Source of the DNA: Palsa-189 sp963803735
Lineage (GTDB): Bacteria > Acidobacteriota > Terriglobia > Acidiferrales > UBA7541
DNA length: 64,000 nucleotides
Direction: 5' to 3'
NCBI GenBank assembly: GCA_963803735.1
Contig: CAWDNV010000011.1
Coordinates: 434,001-498,000 of the forward strand
Shown piece after piece: positions 53,844 to 63,819 of the stretch; within the stretch, counting starts at the first letter, position 1; every line of letters begins with the position of its first letter. The position numbers and the translations under genes were made by a program. The notes below the pieces were generated by a model. The model saw only the letters and a list, made by a program, of their open reading frames with translations. It had not been told where the DNA came from and made no database searches.

Positions 53844-54530
53844 ATGGCTTATGTCGTTACGCCCGAACCTATACCTGCCCTCCCAGTAGTAGGAACGGCG
53901 GATTTGTTTCCCGTAAATCGAATCTTCTGCGTGGGTCGCAATTATGCCGACCATGCCCGTGAAATGGGGCACGATCCAGACCGCGAGCCTCCTTTCTTTT
54001 TCCTTAAGCCGGGCCATGCCCTCCTTCCGCAAGGGCGCGATTTCCCTTATCCATCGTCCTCGCAAAACGTGCATTACGAGTTCGAGCTTGTCGCGGCGAT
54101 TGGCAAAGGCGGCGCTGACATTCGCGTTGAGGACGCGCTGAACCACATTTATGGATACGCAGTGGGGCTCGATATGACGAGGCGCGATCTTCAATTGCAC
54201 GCCCAGAAGCTGGCGCGCCCGTGGGAACCCGGAAAGGCTTTCGATTTCTCGGCTCCGTGTTCAGCCGTGGTGCCCGCCAGTAAGATCGGCCATCCGAAAA
54301 AGGGGGCGCTCTGGCTGGAATGCAATGGCAAGCGCGTTCAGAGTTCGGATCTCGCCGCCTTGATCTGGAAGGTGCCCGAGATCATTTCCCAGCTCTCGAA
54401 TCTCTTCGCGTTGACTCCTGGCGATCTCGTCTTCACGGGAACTCCGGCAGGCGTCGGGCCCGTCCAACGAGGCGATGTCCTGCACGGCTCCGTCGAAGGC
54501 GTCGCGGAGTTGACGGTCCGCATAGTTTGA
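53844..54530 (+). CDS. Fumarylacetoacetate hydrolase (FAH) family protein
   Basis: A protein of about 228 residues without a signal, so cytoplasmic. It has the FAH fold: NRIFCVGRNYADHAREMG, metal ligands in YEFELVAAIG (Glu-x-Glu), GYAVGLDMTRRDLQ (Asp), and TGTPAGVGPVQRGDVL near the end. These enzymes break carbon-carbon bonds in ring-cleavage products or decarboxylate oxaloacetate. The order FAH then deacetylase after a secreted RidA suggests a catabolic set. ATG 53844 is preferred, with AGGA upstream; GTG 53832 is also open. Confidence 0.9.
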   Translation: MAYVVTPEPIPALPVVGTADLFPVNRIFCVGRNYADHAREMGHDPDREPPFFFLKPGHALLPQGRDFPYPSSSQNVHYEFELVAAIGKGGADIRVEDALNHIYGYAVGLDMTRRDLQLHAQKLARPWEPGKAFDFSAPCSAVVPASKIGHPKKGALWLECNGKRVQSSDLAALIWKVPEIISQLSNLFALTPGDLVFTGTPAGVGPVQRGDVLHGSVEGVAELTVRIV

Positions 54531-54640
54531 GCAAATCTTTTCGCGCTTGACATCGAATTCGCCGCAAACACAAAATGCACGCGGCTTTTTTGCGCTGATC
54601 TCCAGGTTTTCACTCTGTTCTATCGCACCGCGGAGGAACC

Positions 54641-55543
54641 ATGTTACCCAGTGAACGCATCGCTTATTCGCCGATAAAAGAACGTCCCCGCCTCCTCTTG
54701 CCCGGCGGTGCGCGTCTGGTGGTATGGGTAATCGTCAATGTCGAAGAATGGAATCCGCAGGAGCCCTTGCCAAGAACCGTTCTGAGTCCGCCTGCGGGTG
54801 GTTCTCCCATTCCTGACATTCCAAACTGGGCATGGCATGAATATGGAAATCGCGTCGGTTTCTGGCGATTCGTCGAGGTTCTGGATCACTTTCATATTCC
54901 CTCTGTACTGGCCATCAACGGCTCCGCCATTCAAACCTATGAGCCAATTGCGCGCGCTGCCCTCGAACGCGGATGGGAGTTCATTGGTCACGGCTTCGGC
55001 CAGAAAAATATGCAGAAGGTTCCCGATGAACGCGCCGATATCGCCAAAACAACAGAGGTGATTCGGAATTTTACCGGCAAAAAACCGCGCGGATGGCTGG
55101 GCCCCGGGCTGACTGAGACCTGGGACACTCCGGATATTCTGGCCGAGCAAGGGTACGATTACGTTTGCGACTGGGTACTCGACGACCAGCCTGTTCTGCT
55201 CAAGACACGCACGAAGAACCTGGTCAATGTTCCCTATACGCAGGAATGCAACGACGTGGCCATGATGCTGATTCAGCACCACCCTGCCGGTGAATACAAG
55301 CAGCGGGCCATCGATCAATTCGAGCAGTTGTACGCGGATGCGGCGGATTCGGCGCGGGTCATGGCTCTAGTGATACACCCATACATCATGGGCGCACCGC
55401 ACCGGCTTCGCTACTTGCGCGAGGCGCTCGAACATATCCATGCACGGCCTGGCGTGGTGTTCTGGACCGGCGAACAGATTCTCGAGTGGTATTTGGGCGC
55501 CGCCAAACAGACGCAGCAGCGCGCTGCCGAGCTGGCGAGATGA
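54641..55543 (+). CDS. Polysaccharide deacetylase (NodB-like) family protein
   Basis: A 300-residue protein without a signal. It follows the pattern of the allantoinase PuuE/peptidoglycan deacetylase group: VVWVIVNVEEWNP, NRVGFWRFVEVLDHFHIP, WEFIGHGFGQKNM (His-x-x-x metal region), GPGLTETWDTPDIL, and the final MALVIHPYIMGAPHRL with a metal or catalytic His. The family also contains polyamine and amide hydrolases, so the substrate is open. It ends 243 bases before the second TonB receptor. Confidence 0.88.
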   Translation: MLPSERIAYSPIKERPRLLLPGGARLVVWVIVNVEEWNPQEPLPRTVLSPPAGGSPIPDIPNWAWHEYGNRVGFWRFVEVLDHFHIPSVLAINGSAIQTYEPIARAALERGWEFIGHGFGQKNMQKVPDERADIAKTTEVIRNFTGKKPRGWLGPGLTETWDTPDILAEQGYDYVCDWVLDDQPVLLKTRTKNLVNVPYTQECNDVAMMLIQHHPAGEYKQRAIDQFEQLYADAADSARVMALVIHPYIMGAPHRLRYLREALEHIHARPGVVFWTGEQILEWYLGAAKQTQQRAAELAR

Positions 55544-55657
55544 CCTGAACCGCCTGGATGGTAGTGGGTGCCACGTGGCATTCGTGGCCAAAAAACTTGA
55601 AGCCCTCATAACCGTTATCTTTAACGTCCTCTGCAGTTTCCAGTACAGCAAAACTCC

Positions 55658-55686
55658 TTGACTTCCCCGAACCTGGGTGATATCAG
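55658..55686 (+). promoter_or_regulatory. Probable promoter of the second TonB receptor
   Basis: TTGACT (55658-55663) and TATCAG (55681-55686) with 17-bp spacing, 100 bases upstream of the ATG. Confidence 0.5.
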
Positions 55687-55785
55687 ACGCTCATTATTAC
55701 GGCCACGCAGTATAGGGTTCCTTAAAATCTAGCTCCGTTGTCGGCTTTATTGGGCTCCCAATCGTTCGTTTGGAGGGTGTGCACT

Positions 55786-58700
55786 ATGAATTTCCCAAGG
55801 GCGGGCCATTCACTACACGTGTCTTTCAGTCTTAGGAGTGCGAGTCGGATATTAGGCGCGAGCGTCGCAATTCTGCTGATCTCTTTTTCCGCGTTCTCCC
55901 AAGGCAACGCTGGGAGAATTCTGGGCGGGGTTACTGATCAAAGCGGAGGCGCGATGGCCGGCGCTGTTGTCACCGTCACGGACACCGCCAGAGGTATTTC
56001 GCGGACGTTGATGACGGATAGCTCGGGAGAGTACAACGCCCCCAACTTGATTCCGGGAACATATTCGGTCCGTGCCGAGGTCAAAGGTTTTAAGACGGCG
56101 GAGCATGACGGTATCGTGCTCGAGGTCAATGCCGAATTGCGCGTGGATCTCACGCTGCAGCCTGGCGAGCAATCGGAGAAGATCACGGTCACGGGCGAGG
56201 TCCCGTTGGTGGAAACCACCAACGCCGAACTCGGCGGCACGCTCCAAGCCCAGATCATCGATAACCTGCCCTTGAATGGACGTAATTTTGAAAACCTGCT
56301 GCAACTGCGGCCGGGCGTTTCGATCTATCCGGGTGGCTCAGGCTGGGCCCAGAGCACCAACGGCCAGCGCGCCCACGACAACATGTACTTAGTGAACGGC
56401 GTCGTGGCCAATGATCCCTGGATGGGCCAAAGCGTCATGAATGCGGTCATGGCCTCGGGCGATGCAGGAACGATCCTGCCGGTGGATGCTATTGACGAAT
56501 TCAAGACCGAAGAAAATCCGCGGGCGGAATACGGGTGGAAGCCCGGTGCCATCGTCAATATCGGGATCAAGTCGGGCACCAACAATGTTCATGGCACAGG
56601 GTACGCTTATGGCCGCGAAACGGCTTTCGATGCGCGCAACTACTTCAACCCGCCTTACTGCCCCTCGTCAGCTCCTTGCGTCACAACGCAGCAGCCCGTG
56701 GCGCTGGAGCAATTTGGCGCCACCTTTGGCGGGCCCATCAAGAAGGACAAGCTCTTCTACTTTGTGAACTTCGAGGGTCAGCGCTACTCCATTGGAAATC
56801 CGAGCCTACACAGCGTCCCGGCCACGGTCTCGCTTCCGGACCCAAACAGTACGGGTTGTTCTACGATCATCGGTGTCAACTGCAAACTTAGCCTTATCGA
56901 CGCCTGCAATGATGCGCTAGCCGCAGGCAAGCTCAGGCGGTTGAGCGCATCTTTGGCAGGTCTGAACGGACCTGGCAGCGCCGCACCCTGCACGCCCGTC
57001 AGCGGGCAACCCAGCGGGGGCTTCATGGGTCTCTTCCCTGCTAGCGCAACCGGCACTTACCTCACCGACCTGGCGAATAACAATGGGGTTAACGGCGGCC
57101 TGGGGAAGATAAACTACCACCTGAATGACAAAAACTCATTCGAGGGCATGTATTTCATCAGTCAGGGCGATGACCTTGCTGTGGATAATGCCGCTGCCCA
57201 GGTCACCACCAACTGGCTGAGCATCGAACACGCCCGGTCGCAGACGGCTACAGGAGACTGGACCTGGACCCCGAGTTCCAACTGGGTGAATGAACTCCGA
57301 GGCGGGTACGCACACTACTACCAGCTGTTCGAAACCGAAGATCACAACGCCAGTGCCGGAAGCTACGCGTTTAACGGCGCAACTTACGAGATGCCCACGG
57401 GGATCACGAATCCACTTTATGGTGGTTTTCCCGGACTGGGATTCAACAAGGGCGGCTTTAGCGGCGGCGGCGGTGGCTTTATTGGCGGCGGCTGGCCCAA
57501 GATCATAGGACCCGACGGCGTCCTAACCATCCTCGATCACGTCTCCTATTTGCGCGGCAAGCATGCCTTCAAGTTTGGCGTCGAAATCCTCGACAATAAG
57601 TCCATCGAGGATGAAACATCCAACGCCAAGGGGCCCGTTCGCTTTAATAACCTGACTGACTTCTTCACCGGAACACTACTGCGCGCGAACCTGTTTCTCG
57701 GAGATCCGATACGCACTTTGACCAGCCAGGGGTATGGCGCCTTTGTCCAGGATGACTGGCGTGTCACACCGAGGGTGATTGTCAATTTGGGCCTGCGTTA
57801 TGAGTACAACACGGTGGTCAAGGACAAAAACAATCAACTGGCGAATTTCGATCCTACCTCCGCCACCGGGCTGGTCCAGGGCACGCCCTATAACGGCGAT
57901 CACAAAGATTTCGGGCCACGGCTCGGCGTGGCTTGGGATGTTAGCGGCAACGGGAAGACGGTAGTCCGTGCGGCCGCCGGAATCCTCTACGAGCAGATGA
58001 GCTTCGATGTACTCAATGGTGAAGGCAATTTGCTCGGGCTGCGTACCATGCCCACCGGTATTCCTCGCTTCAATAACGGCAGCAGCACGCCGCTTCCCAC
58101 AAGCGGAAACATCCAACTCCAGGCACTAGTGTTCAACAACGGCGCGACGCTCGCTCCGATTAATACTGCCTGGCAAAACTTCAATCCCGCCTTGCCGGTG
58201 AGCGGCCAGACAACTCTCTACGCGGCTGTTGCCAACCCTGCCTGCGGCGATGGCAATACATCCCCTGGGGCTCCTTACCTGGTAGCTCCCGGGCCGTGCG
58301 AAATCTATGGCGTGGATCGCAATCTGAAAACCCCTTACGTGGAAAACTGGAATCTGGACATCCAGCGGGCCATCACCAATAACCTGAGCCTCGATGTCGG
58401 CTACGTCGGCAATCATGGCGCCAGGTTGTTAGGCAAGCTCGACCATAATCAGGTTCAGCCTGTAACCGAAACCATTCCGTCAATTTCGGGACCGGGATTC
58501 ACAACGGCGCCCACGACCATTACAACGGGTGCCGGGTGGACACCAGCGGCGATTACTACGTGTGCGACCACGGGTACATGCACCCCCGACGGCGGTGCTG
58601 AGCAGGCAGCCCTTCCATTCACCGCTCCTTGCGCCGCTGCTGCTGTGCCCGGCGCCACGAATGGCTCCGGCGGACCATTTAACCCGAACAACAAATGCTT

Positions 58701-59688
58701 CTCGTACCTAAGCTACGTCACCATCGTTAACAACTCCTACACTTCCAACTACGACGGCTTGCAGGCAACTCTCACGGGCCGCAATTACCACGGGGTCTCT
58801 TTCACCGCCGGCTACACATATTCTCATGCCCTCGGCGAAGGTTCCGACCAAGGGACCAGTGGCAACCTGCCCCTGACCTATAACTCTTATGGAGCCGCGC
58901 GCCAGATGTATGCGAGCACCGACTTCGACATCCGGCACCGTTTCACGCTATCAATGAACTACGAGATACCCGGAAGAAAAGGCTTCGGGCAAATGCTGGA
59001 AGGCTGGGGAATCAATTCCATCGTGCTCATCCAGAGCGGCGCCCCCTGGGGCTTGGCTGACGTTTCCGACGATTTCACTGGAACCAATGAGATCGGCGCT
59101 TCAACATTGAGCAATGCGGGCGAGCAATGGAATTTCTATGGCAATCCCAAGGATTTCACCCCGGTCCACGGATTTACCGATACCAATGGGGGAGCCCTCA
59201 GCGGCGGAAAAGGTGGCCTTCCGTTTTCTGGCAGCGACCCAACCGGCGCAATCCTGGCGACCTGTACGGCAGCGGTCAACAGCCATTTCAGTGGCCTGCA
59301 GCAAGTTCTGGCAATGGCTTCCCTAACCAACATTGGCTGCTACGCGGTGGGTAATTCTGTGCTGATTCCACCTCCCTACGGAACCTATGGCAACACGACA
59401 CAAAACATGTTTCGCGACGCCGGCTTCAAGAACTGGGATATGTCGGTGACCAAGCAGTTCAAGTTCAAGGAACGGTTCGCCGCCGAGTTCCGCGTGGAGT
59501 TCTTCAATGTCCTCAACCACCCGATCTTCTCTAATCCGTCTGGCGGACCGGGCGGCGCAATTGGGGATCCTTCGGGCGGCGCGCCATTCGGCTTTTCCGG
59601 CCTCACGCCCGATACCTACAGTTCCAACCCACAGCTCGGATCGGGCGGATCCCGGGCGATGCAGCTAGGCCTGAAACTATCCTTCTAG
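55786..59688 (+). CDS. TonB-dependent receptor, Oar-like, with N-terminal carboxypeptidase-regulatory-like domain (copy 2)
   Basis: A protein of about 1300 residues and a paralog of the receptor at 49423. It has a signal peptide, then GRILGGVTDQSGGAMAGAVV, LIPGTYSVRAEVKGFKTAEH (carboxypeptidase-regulatory-like), a plug (NLPLNGRNFENLLQLRPGVS) and a barrel ending MQLGLKLSF. A Gly-rich loop at about 575-590 (GGFSGGGGGFIGGG) is specific to this copy. ATG 55786 follows GGAGG with nine-base spacing. It is followed by a strong terminator, so it forms its own unit. Confidence 0.94.
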   Translation: MNFPRAGHSLHVSFSLRSASRILGASVAILLISFSAFSQGNAGRILGGVTDQSGGAMAGAVVTVTDTARGISRTLMTDSSGEYNAPNLIPGTYSVRAEVKGFKTAEHDGIVLEVNAELRVDLTLQPGEQSEKITVTGEVPLVETTNAELGGTLQAQIIDNLPLNGRNFENLLQLRPGVSIYPGGSGWAQSTNGQRAHDNMYLVNGVVANDPWMGQSVMNAVMASGDAGTILPVDAIDEFKTEENPRAEYGWKPGAIVNIGIKSGTNNVHGTGYAYGRETAFDARNYFNPPYCPSSAPCVTTQQPVALEQFGATFGGPIKKDKLFYFVNFEGQRYSIGNPSLHSVPATVSLPDPNSTGCSTIIGVNCKLSLIDACNDALAAGKLRRLSASLAGLNGPGSAAPCTPVSGQPSGGFMGLFPASATGTYLTDLANNNGVNGGLGKINYHLNDKNSFEGMYFISQGDDLAVDNAAAQVTTNWLSIEHARSQTATGDWTWTPSSNWVNELRGGYAHYYQLFETEDHNASAGSYAFNGATYEMPTGITNPLYGGFPGLGFNKGGFSGGGGGFIGGGWPKIIGPDGVLTILDHVSYLRGKHAFKFGVEILDNKSIEDETSNAKGPVRFNNLTDFFTGTLLRANLFLGDPIRTLTSQGYGAFVQDDWRVTPRVIVNLGLRYEYNTVVKDKNNQLANFDPTSATGLVQGTPYNGDHKDFGPRLGVAWDVSGNGKTVVRAAAGILYEQMSFDVLNGEGNLLGLRTMPTGIPRFNNGSSTPLPTSGNIQLQALVFNNGATLAPINTAWQNFNPALPVSGQTTLYAAVANPACGDGNTSPGAPYLVAPGPCEIYGVDRNLKTPYVENWNLDIQRAITNNLSLDVGYVGNHGARLLGKLDHNQVQPVTETIPSISGPGFTTAPTTITTGAGWTPAAITTCATTGTCTPDGGAEQAALPFTAPCAAAAVPGATNGSGGPFNPNNKCFSYLSYVTIVNNSYTSNYDGLQATLTGRNYHGVSFTAGYTYSHALGEGSDQGTSGNLPLTYNSYGAARQMYASTDFDIRHRFTLSMNYEIPGRKGFGQMLEGWGINSIVLIQSGAPWGLADVSDDFTGTNEIGASTLSNAGEQWNFYGNPKDFTPVHGFTDTNGGALSGGKGGLPFSGSDPTGAILATCTAAVNSHFSGLQQVLAMASLTNIGCYAVGNSVLIPPPYGTYGNTTQNMFRDAGFKNWDMSVTKQFKFKERFAAEFRVEFFNVLNHPIFSNPSGGPGGAIGDPSGGAPFGFSGLTPDTYSSNPQLGSGGSRAMQLGLKLSF

Positions 59689-59704
59689 TAATTTAACGTC
59701 AGAG

Positions 59705-59732
59705 ACGGGCCGGATTTAATCGTCCGGCCCGT
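59705..59732 (+). terminator. Rho-independent terminator after the second TonB receptor
   Basis: A perfect 10-bp stem ACGGGCCGGA/TCCGGCCCGT with an 8-base loop, followed by TTTTACTTTT. Confidence 0.88.
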
Positions 59733-59850
59733 TTTACTTTTACCATTCTCGGGTAAACTAAGCGCCGCCATACCGCAAGGGTGACGAAGCAGCCGTCTGT
59801 TTGAAGTGCCGTAGCACGCGCGGACCGAGCTTGTGCGAGGAGGTCGCCCA

Positions 59851-61125
59851 ATGAAATCGATTCTTGCGTTCTGCATCAGATGCTTGCTCGCCCTCGCCCT
59901 TGTGGTTTCGCCATTGGCGGCCAATTCCCTGCCTGCGGGCAAACCAGAAGATTCCGGCGTCTCCTCGGAGCGCCTGCAAAGAATTCACGAAAGCATTCAG
60001 CGGCACATTGATGCCGGAGACATCTCCGGCGCAGTCACTCTGGTGGCGCGCCGAGGACATATCGTGCACTTCGAAACGCATGGGCTGATGGATATGGAAT
60101 CGAAAAAGCCCATGGAGAAGGACACGATTTTCCGGCTTGCCTCCATGTCCAAAGCTGTAACCGCCGTCGCCGTCCTGATGTTGATCGAGGAAGGAAAAGT
60201 TCGCCTCGACGATCCTGTTTCCAAATTTATTCCGGAATTCAAGCAGATGAAGGTAGCGGTGGGAAAGGAAAGTCACGGAACCGATCCCGCTTCTGCCGAT
60301 CCGGAATTTACTCTCGTTCCAGCGGCGCGCCAGATCACCGTCCTGGACCTGCTGACGCACGGATCCGGGCTGGGCTCGGGCGGTATTGGCACGAAGCAGC
60401 TGGACAAAATCGCGCCGCGCGGGCCGAGCGACACGTTGGCAAGCTATGTACCGAAGCTGGCGTCGGTCCCGCTCGATTTTCAGCCGGGAACACTATGGCG
60501 GTACAGCCCGACAGCTGGATTCGAGACCCTAAGCCGGATTGTGGAAGTGGCCTCGGGCCAACCCTTCGATCAATTTCTGAAACAGCGAATCCTCGATCCG
60601 CTCGCGATGAAGGACACGACTTTCGTTCTCTCTGCCGATCGCAAAGCCCATCTGGTGACGCAATATGTAAAGGGTCCGAACGGTTTGGAGAAAGCTAAAG
60701 AGAGTCCGTTCGTCAGTAGCACGTATTTCTCAGGCGCAGCGGGCCTGATGTCCACTGCCGAAGATTATGCTCAATTCGCCGAAATGCTCGTGAATGGCGG
60801 CCAGTTGAAGGGCAAACGCTTGCTTAGCCCGAAAACGATTTCATTCGCGGCGTCCAATCATGTTGGCGAGCTCTTCGACGACGCCAAATTCAATGGTTAT
60901 CCCGGCCACGGCGTAGGATTCGGACTTAGTTTTGCCGTGATGCAGGATCCGGTAGCGGCGGAAATGCACGTGTCCCAGGGGGCTTTCGGCTGGAACGGCG
61001 CCTATGGAACCAAGTTCTGGGTTGATCCCAAGGAAAATATGGTTGAGATCCTCATGATGCAAACTCCGAACCCGCAAATCCACCACGATTTTGAAAACGC
61101 GGTGATGCAAGCACTCATCGAATAG
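59851..61125 (+). CDS. Exported beta-lactamase-fold serine hydrolase (class C/EstB type)
   Basis: A protein of about 424 residues with a signal peptide (CLLALALVVSPLAANS). It has the penicillin-binding-protein-like SMSK motif at 98-101 (LASMSKAVTA), a YSP motif in place of YxN (WRYSPTAGFE) and the later GHGVGFGL region that stands for KTG. This is typical of esterases or D-aminopeptidases related to class C beta-lactamases rather than proven antibiotic resistance. ATG 59851 has GAGGAGG upstream. It follows the terminator of the TonB receptor and converges with the next gene. Confidence 0.9.
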   Translation: MKSILAFCIRCLLALALVVSPLAANSLPAGKPEDSGVSSERLQRIHESIQRHIDAGDISGAVTLVARRGHIVHFETHGLMDMESKKPMEKDTIFRLASMSKAVTAVAVLMLIEEGKVRLDDPVSKFIPEFKQMKVAVGKESHGTDPASADPEFTLVPAARQITVLDLLTHGSGLGSGGIGTKQLDKIAPRGPSDTLASYVPKLASVPLDFQPGTLWRYSPTAGFETLSRIVEVASGQPFDQFLKQRILDPLAMKDTTFVLSADRKAHLVTQYVKGPNGLEKAKESPFVSSTYFSGAAGLMSTAEDYAQFAEMLVNGGQLKGKRLLSPKTISFAASNHVGELFDDAKFNGYPGHGVGFGLSFAVMQDPVAAEMHVSQGAFGWNGAYGTKFWVDPKENMVEILMMQTPNPQIHHDFENAVMQALIE

Positions 61126-61156
61126 CGAAACCAGCGACTACGATTACGCGCTCATA

Positions 61157-62260
61157 TTAGTGCTTCAATTCGTCGAGCAGTTGACCGAGATATTTCTGCC
61201 ACAGTGCAGCCTGAAAAAACGTATAGTGGCCGCGGGTTTCCTTGGTAATCGGCAACAAGACGAAATGACTATTTTTTAATTTGGGCATCTCGCGCTCGGC
61301 AACGCCCATCTCGCCCGGGTTCCAGAAGTCGTCCATGGTATTCACGAGCATGACGTGGGCGCGAATCGTGCCGAGTCCGGCCTCCGGATCATAGTTGCGC
61401 GACGCGTCATATTGGTAGACGAAATCGTTCGCATCGGTTGTTTTTATGTTTTCGGCGATGTATTCATCCACGAATTTGTCGGCGGCCGGCGCGGTGGGAT
61501 ATTCCGCTTGCCACAAGGTAGGCGCGCTGGCAACCACGAGCAAGTGTCCTAGCGCCGCGCGCAAACCGTACGGCTGCTGCGTGTAATTTCCATGGTTGTA
61601 TCCGGGATCGAGCCGCACATCGTCGATCATGAGCTTGCGCACCATGCGATTGCGGCCGGCGACCTGCGTCGGGAGGCACGAGAGCAGCATCAAGGCGTCG
61701 AGGTCATCCGGATTGGATTCCGCCCACATGAATCCCTGCATGCAGCCCATCGAGGTGCCGACGAGCAAACGCAGATGGTCGACGTGCAGTCCATCCCGCA
61801 ACATCAGCCGGATGGCGGCGATCATGTCCGAATAATCATAGTGCGGAAACTTCGCGCGCAAACCGTCGCTCGGCTTCGTCGATTTGCCCAGTCCAGCGCC
61901 GAACTGATCAGGCAGGATGAGGTAATATCGGGACGCGTCGAGCAACTGATCGTGCCCAAAAAGTACGCCGGCAAACGACGGCACCAGGAATACGCCGCCC
62001 TTGCGATTGGTTCCATGCAATATGAGCACGGCGTTGGTTACGTGACCATCGGCATCGCGTTGCGGAGTTCCAATTGTGGTGTAATGCATATGAATCTCGG
62101 GGAGCGACTCGCCATCGCCAAACTTGAAATTCTTCGCCCTGAAGTCGCCTTCCTTCGGCGGCACGGCAGTGAGCGGCGCGGCCTGTTGCGCCATTCCCAA
62201 TTCCGCCGCGCAGCAGACAAGCAGGGCGATGGCGAGCATCGGCGTCTTTCTTGCGAACAT
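61157..62260 (-). CDS. Exported alpha/beta hydrolase, MetX (homoserine O-acetyltransferase)-like
   Basis: A 367-residue alpha/beta hydrolase with a signal peptide (LAIALLVCCAAELGMAQ). The nucleophile is the Ser of VGTSMGCMQG at about 170, with Asp in MDDFWNPGEM and His in GHYTFF as the likely triad. The body resembles MetX, but the export signal and the soil-hydrolase context argue against methionine synthesis. It is better regarded as an ester hydrolase or transferase of unknown substrate. It faces the beta-lactamase-like gene, 31 bases away. Confidence 0.88.
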   Translation of the reverse strand: MFARKTPMLAIALLVCCAAELGMAQQAAPLTAVPPKEGDFRAKNFKFGDGESLPEIHMHYTTIGTPQRDADGHVTNAVLILHGTNRKGGVFLVPSFAGVLFGHDQLLDASRYYLILPDQFGAGLGKSTKPSDGLRAKFPHYDYSDMIAAIRLMLRDGLHVDHLRLLVGTSMGCMQGFMWAESNPDDLDALMLLSCLPTQVAGRNRMVRKLMIDDVRLDPGYNHGNYTQQPYGLRAALGHLLVVASAPTLWQAEYPTAPAADKFVDEYIAENIKTTDANDFVYQYDASRNYDPEAGLGTIRAHVMLVNTMDDFWNPGEMGVAEREMPKLKNSHFVLLPITKETRGHYTFFQAALWQKYLGQLLDELKH

Positions 62261-62352
62261 AGTGGTGATTCTCCCTATAACATTTACTGCGACCGATCTT
62301 ATACCCGCTCGCGCGTAAAAATGCAGCCTCTCATGAGAAGATCAGCGACGCC

Positions 62353-63765
62353 ATGAAGGTTGAGACCGACAGCAGCACCGAGCAGCGGGCCGGCAGACTC
62401 GAATCGCTCGGCGTGGCGCTCGCCGATTGGTCCCAACGCTGGTTTCCCGATGCATTCGTCTTTGCATTACTCGCATTGATCATAGTTTTTATAGGTGGAA
62501 TGCTCGCAGGCTCTCGATTCTGGGATGTGGTCGATTACTTCGGGCAGGGCTTCTGGAGCCTGATCCCCTTCACTGTACAGATGGCCATGATCATCGTGGG
62601 CGGCTACGTCGTAGCCGTTTCGCCGCCCGTCTCGCGCATCATTCGCCGCCTTTCGCGAATCCCCAGCACACCTCGCGGCGCAATTGCTTTTGTGGCCCTT
62701 TTCTCCATGCTGACTTCGCTGATCAGCTGGGGACTCGGGACAATTTTCGCGGCGCTGCTGGCGCGCGAAGTCGTCAAAAACGTGCGCGGCATCGATTACC
62801 GCGCCATGGGGGCGGCGTCTTATCTTGGCCAGGGAACCGTTTGGGCTTTGGGGTTCTCTTCGTCTGCGGCGTTGCTGATGGCAACGCCCGGCGCGATTCC
62901 CACGAACCTGCTCAAGATCAGTGGCGTAATTCCCCTGAGCCAAACGCTCTATCTTCCGCAAAGTATGATCATGGCTCTGGTGCTGATTTGTTCCAGCCTC
63001 CTGGTCGCCTATCTTTCCGCTCCCGCGCATTCGACGAAGACGGCGGAATGGTTTGGGGTGATTCAGGAAGAGGAAACGGCGCCAGATAAACCGGGCCCTG
63101 CGACAAAAGGCGAGTGGTTGGAATATTTTCCGCTCCTCTCGATCGTTATTACCTTAATTGGGTTCGGCTACCTCGCGCGTGTTTTGGCTGCACGTGGGCC
63201 ACTCGCGGCGCTCGATTTGAATAGCTATAACTTTCTCTTTCTTATGGCTGGATTGCTGCTGCATTGGCGGCCCCGCTCGTTCACTCGCGCGGTTAATCGC
63301 GCCGTCCCCGCCACGTCCGGTGTGCTGATCCAATTCCCATTCTATGGCGGAATCTTTGGCATCGTGACGATGTCGCCTATCGCGCGAAACATGGCTCATT
63401 TTTTTGTGCGCATTTCCTCGCACGGCACTTTCCCGCTTCTGGTTTCCGTCTATTCGGCGATCCTGGGAATGTTTGTGCCCTCTGGCGGAAGCAAATGGAT
63501 CATCGAGGCCCCTTACGTTCTCCAGGCGGCCAAGGATCTGCACGTGCATCTCGGCTGGGTAGTCCAGGTCTACAACGCTTCGGAAGCGCTGCCCAATCTG
63601 ATCAATCCGTTTTGGATGCTGCCGATTTTGGGGATTCTAAAAGTGCGTGCGCGCGACCTGGTGGGCTTTACGGCGCTTCAACTGATGGTGAATTCGGTGC
63701 TGGTGCTTTTCTTGGTCTGGTTCTTCGCTCGCACGCTAGCCTACGTTCCACCGGTGATTCCTTGA
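62353..63765 (+). CDS. atoE: Short-chain fatty acid transporter, AtoE family
   Basis: A 470-residue inner-membrane protein with about 10-12 helices. It shows the AtoE pattern: QRWFPDAFVFALLALIIVF, GFWSLIPFTVQMAMIIVGGY, LISWGLGTIFAALLA, VPSGGSKWIIEAPYV and YNASEALPNLINPFWMLPIL. AtoE-type proteins are proposed to import short-chain fatty acids such as acetoacetate or butyrate. The gene lies 92 bases from the divergent hydrolase start, so esters split outside could yield the acids taken up here; this is inference. Confidence 0.92.
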   Translation: MKVETDSSTEQRAGRLESLGVALADWSQRWFPDAFVFALLALIIVFIGGMLAGSRFWDVVDYFGQGFWSLIPFTVQMAMIIVGGYVVAVSPPVSRIIRRLSRIPSTPRGAIAFVALFSMLTSLISWGLGTIFAALLAREVVKNVRGIDYRAMGAASYLGQGTVWALGFSSSAALLMATPGAIPTNLLKISGVIPLSQTLYLPQSMIMALVLICSSLLVAYLSAPAHSTKTAEWFGVIQEEETAPDKPGPATKGEWLEYFPLLSIVITLIGFGYLARVLAARGPLAALDLNSYNFLFLMAGLLLHWRPRSFTRAVNRAVPATSGVLIQFPFYGGIFGIVTMSPIARNMAHFFVRISSHGTFPLLVSVYSAILGMFVPSGGSKWIIEAPYVLQAAKDLHVHLGWVVQVYNASEALPNLINPFWMLPILGILKVRARDLVGFTALQLMVNSVLVLFLVWFFARTLAYVPPVIP

Positions 63766-63819
63766 TTCAACAATGCTGATTCAAATGCCTAAGTGCCCAA
63801 TCGGGCGGAGACTTAAGCC

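Noticed and set aside
57460..57500. Gly-rich repeat in the second TonB receptor as a separate repeat element
   Set aside because: It is an in-frame loop of a barrel protein, not an independent repeat.
59851..61125. Antibiotic-resistance beta-lactamase
   Set aside because: The fold and SxxK fit, but YxN is altered and such proteins are usually esterases or peptidases; resistance cannot be claimed.
61157..62260. Methionine biosynthesis metX
   Set aside because: The signal peptide and context favour an exported hydrolase.
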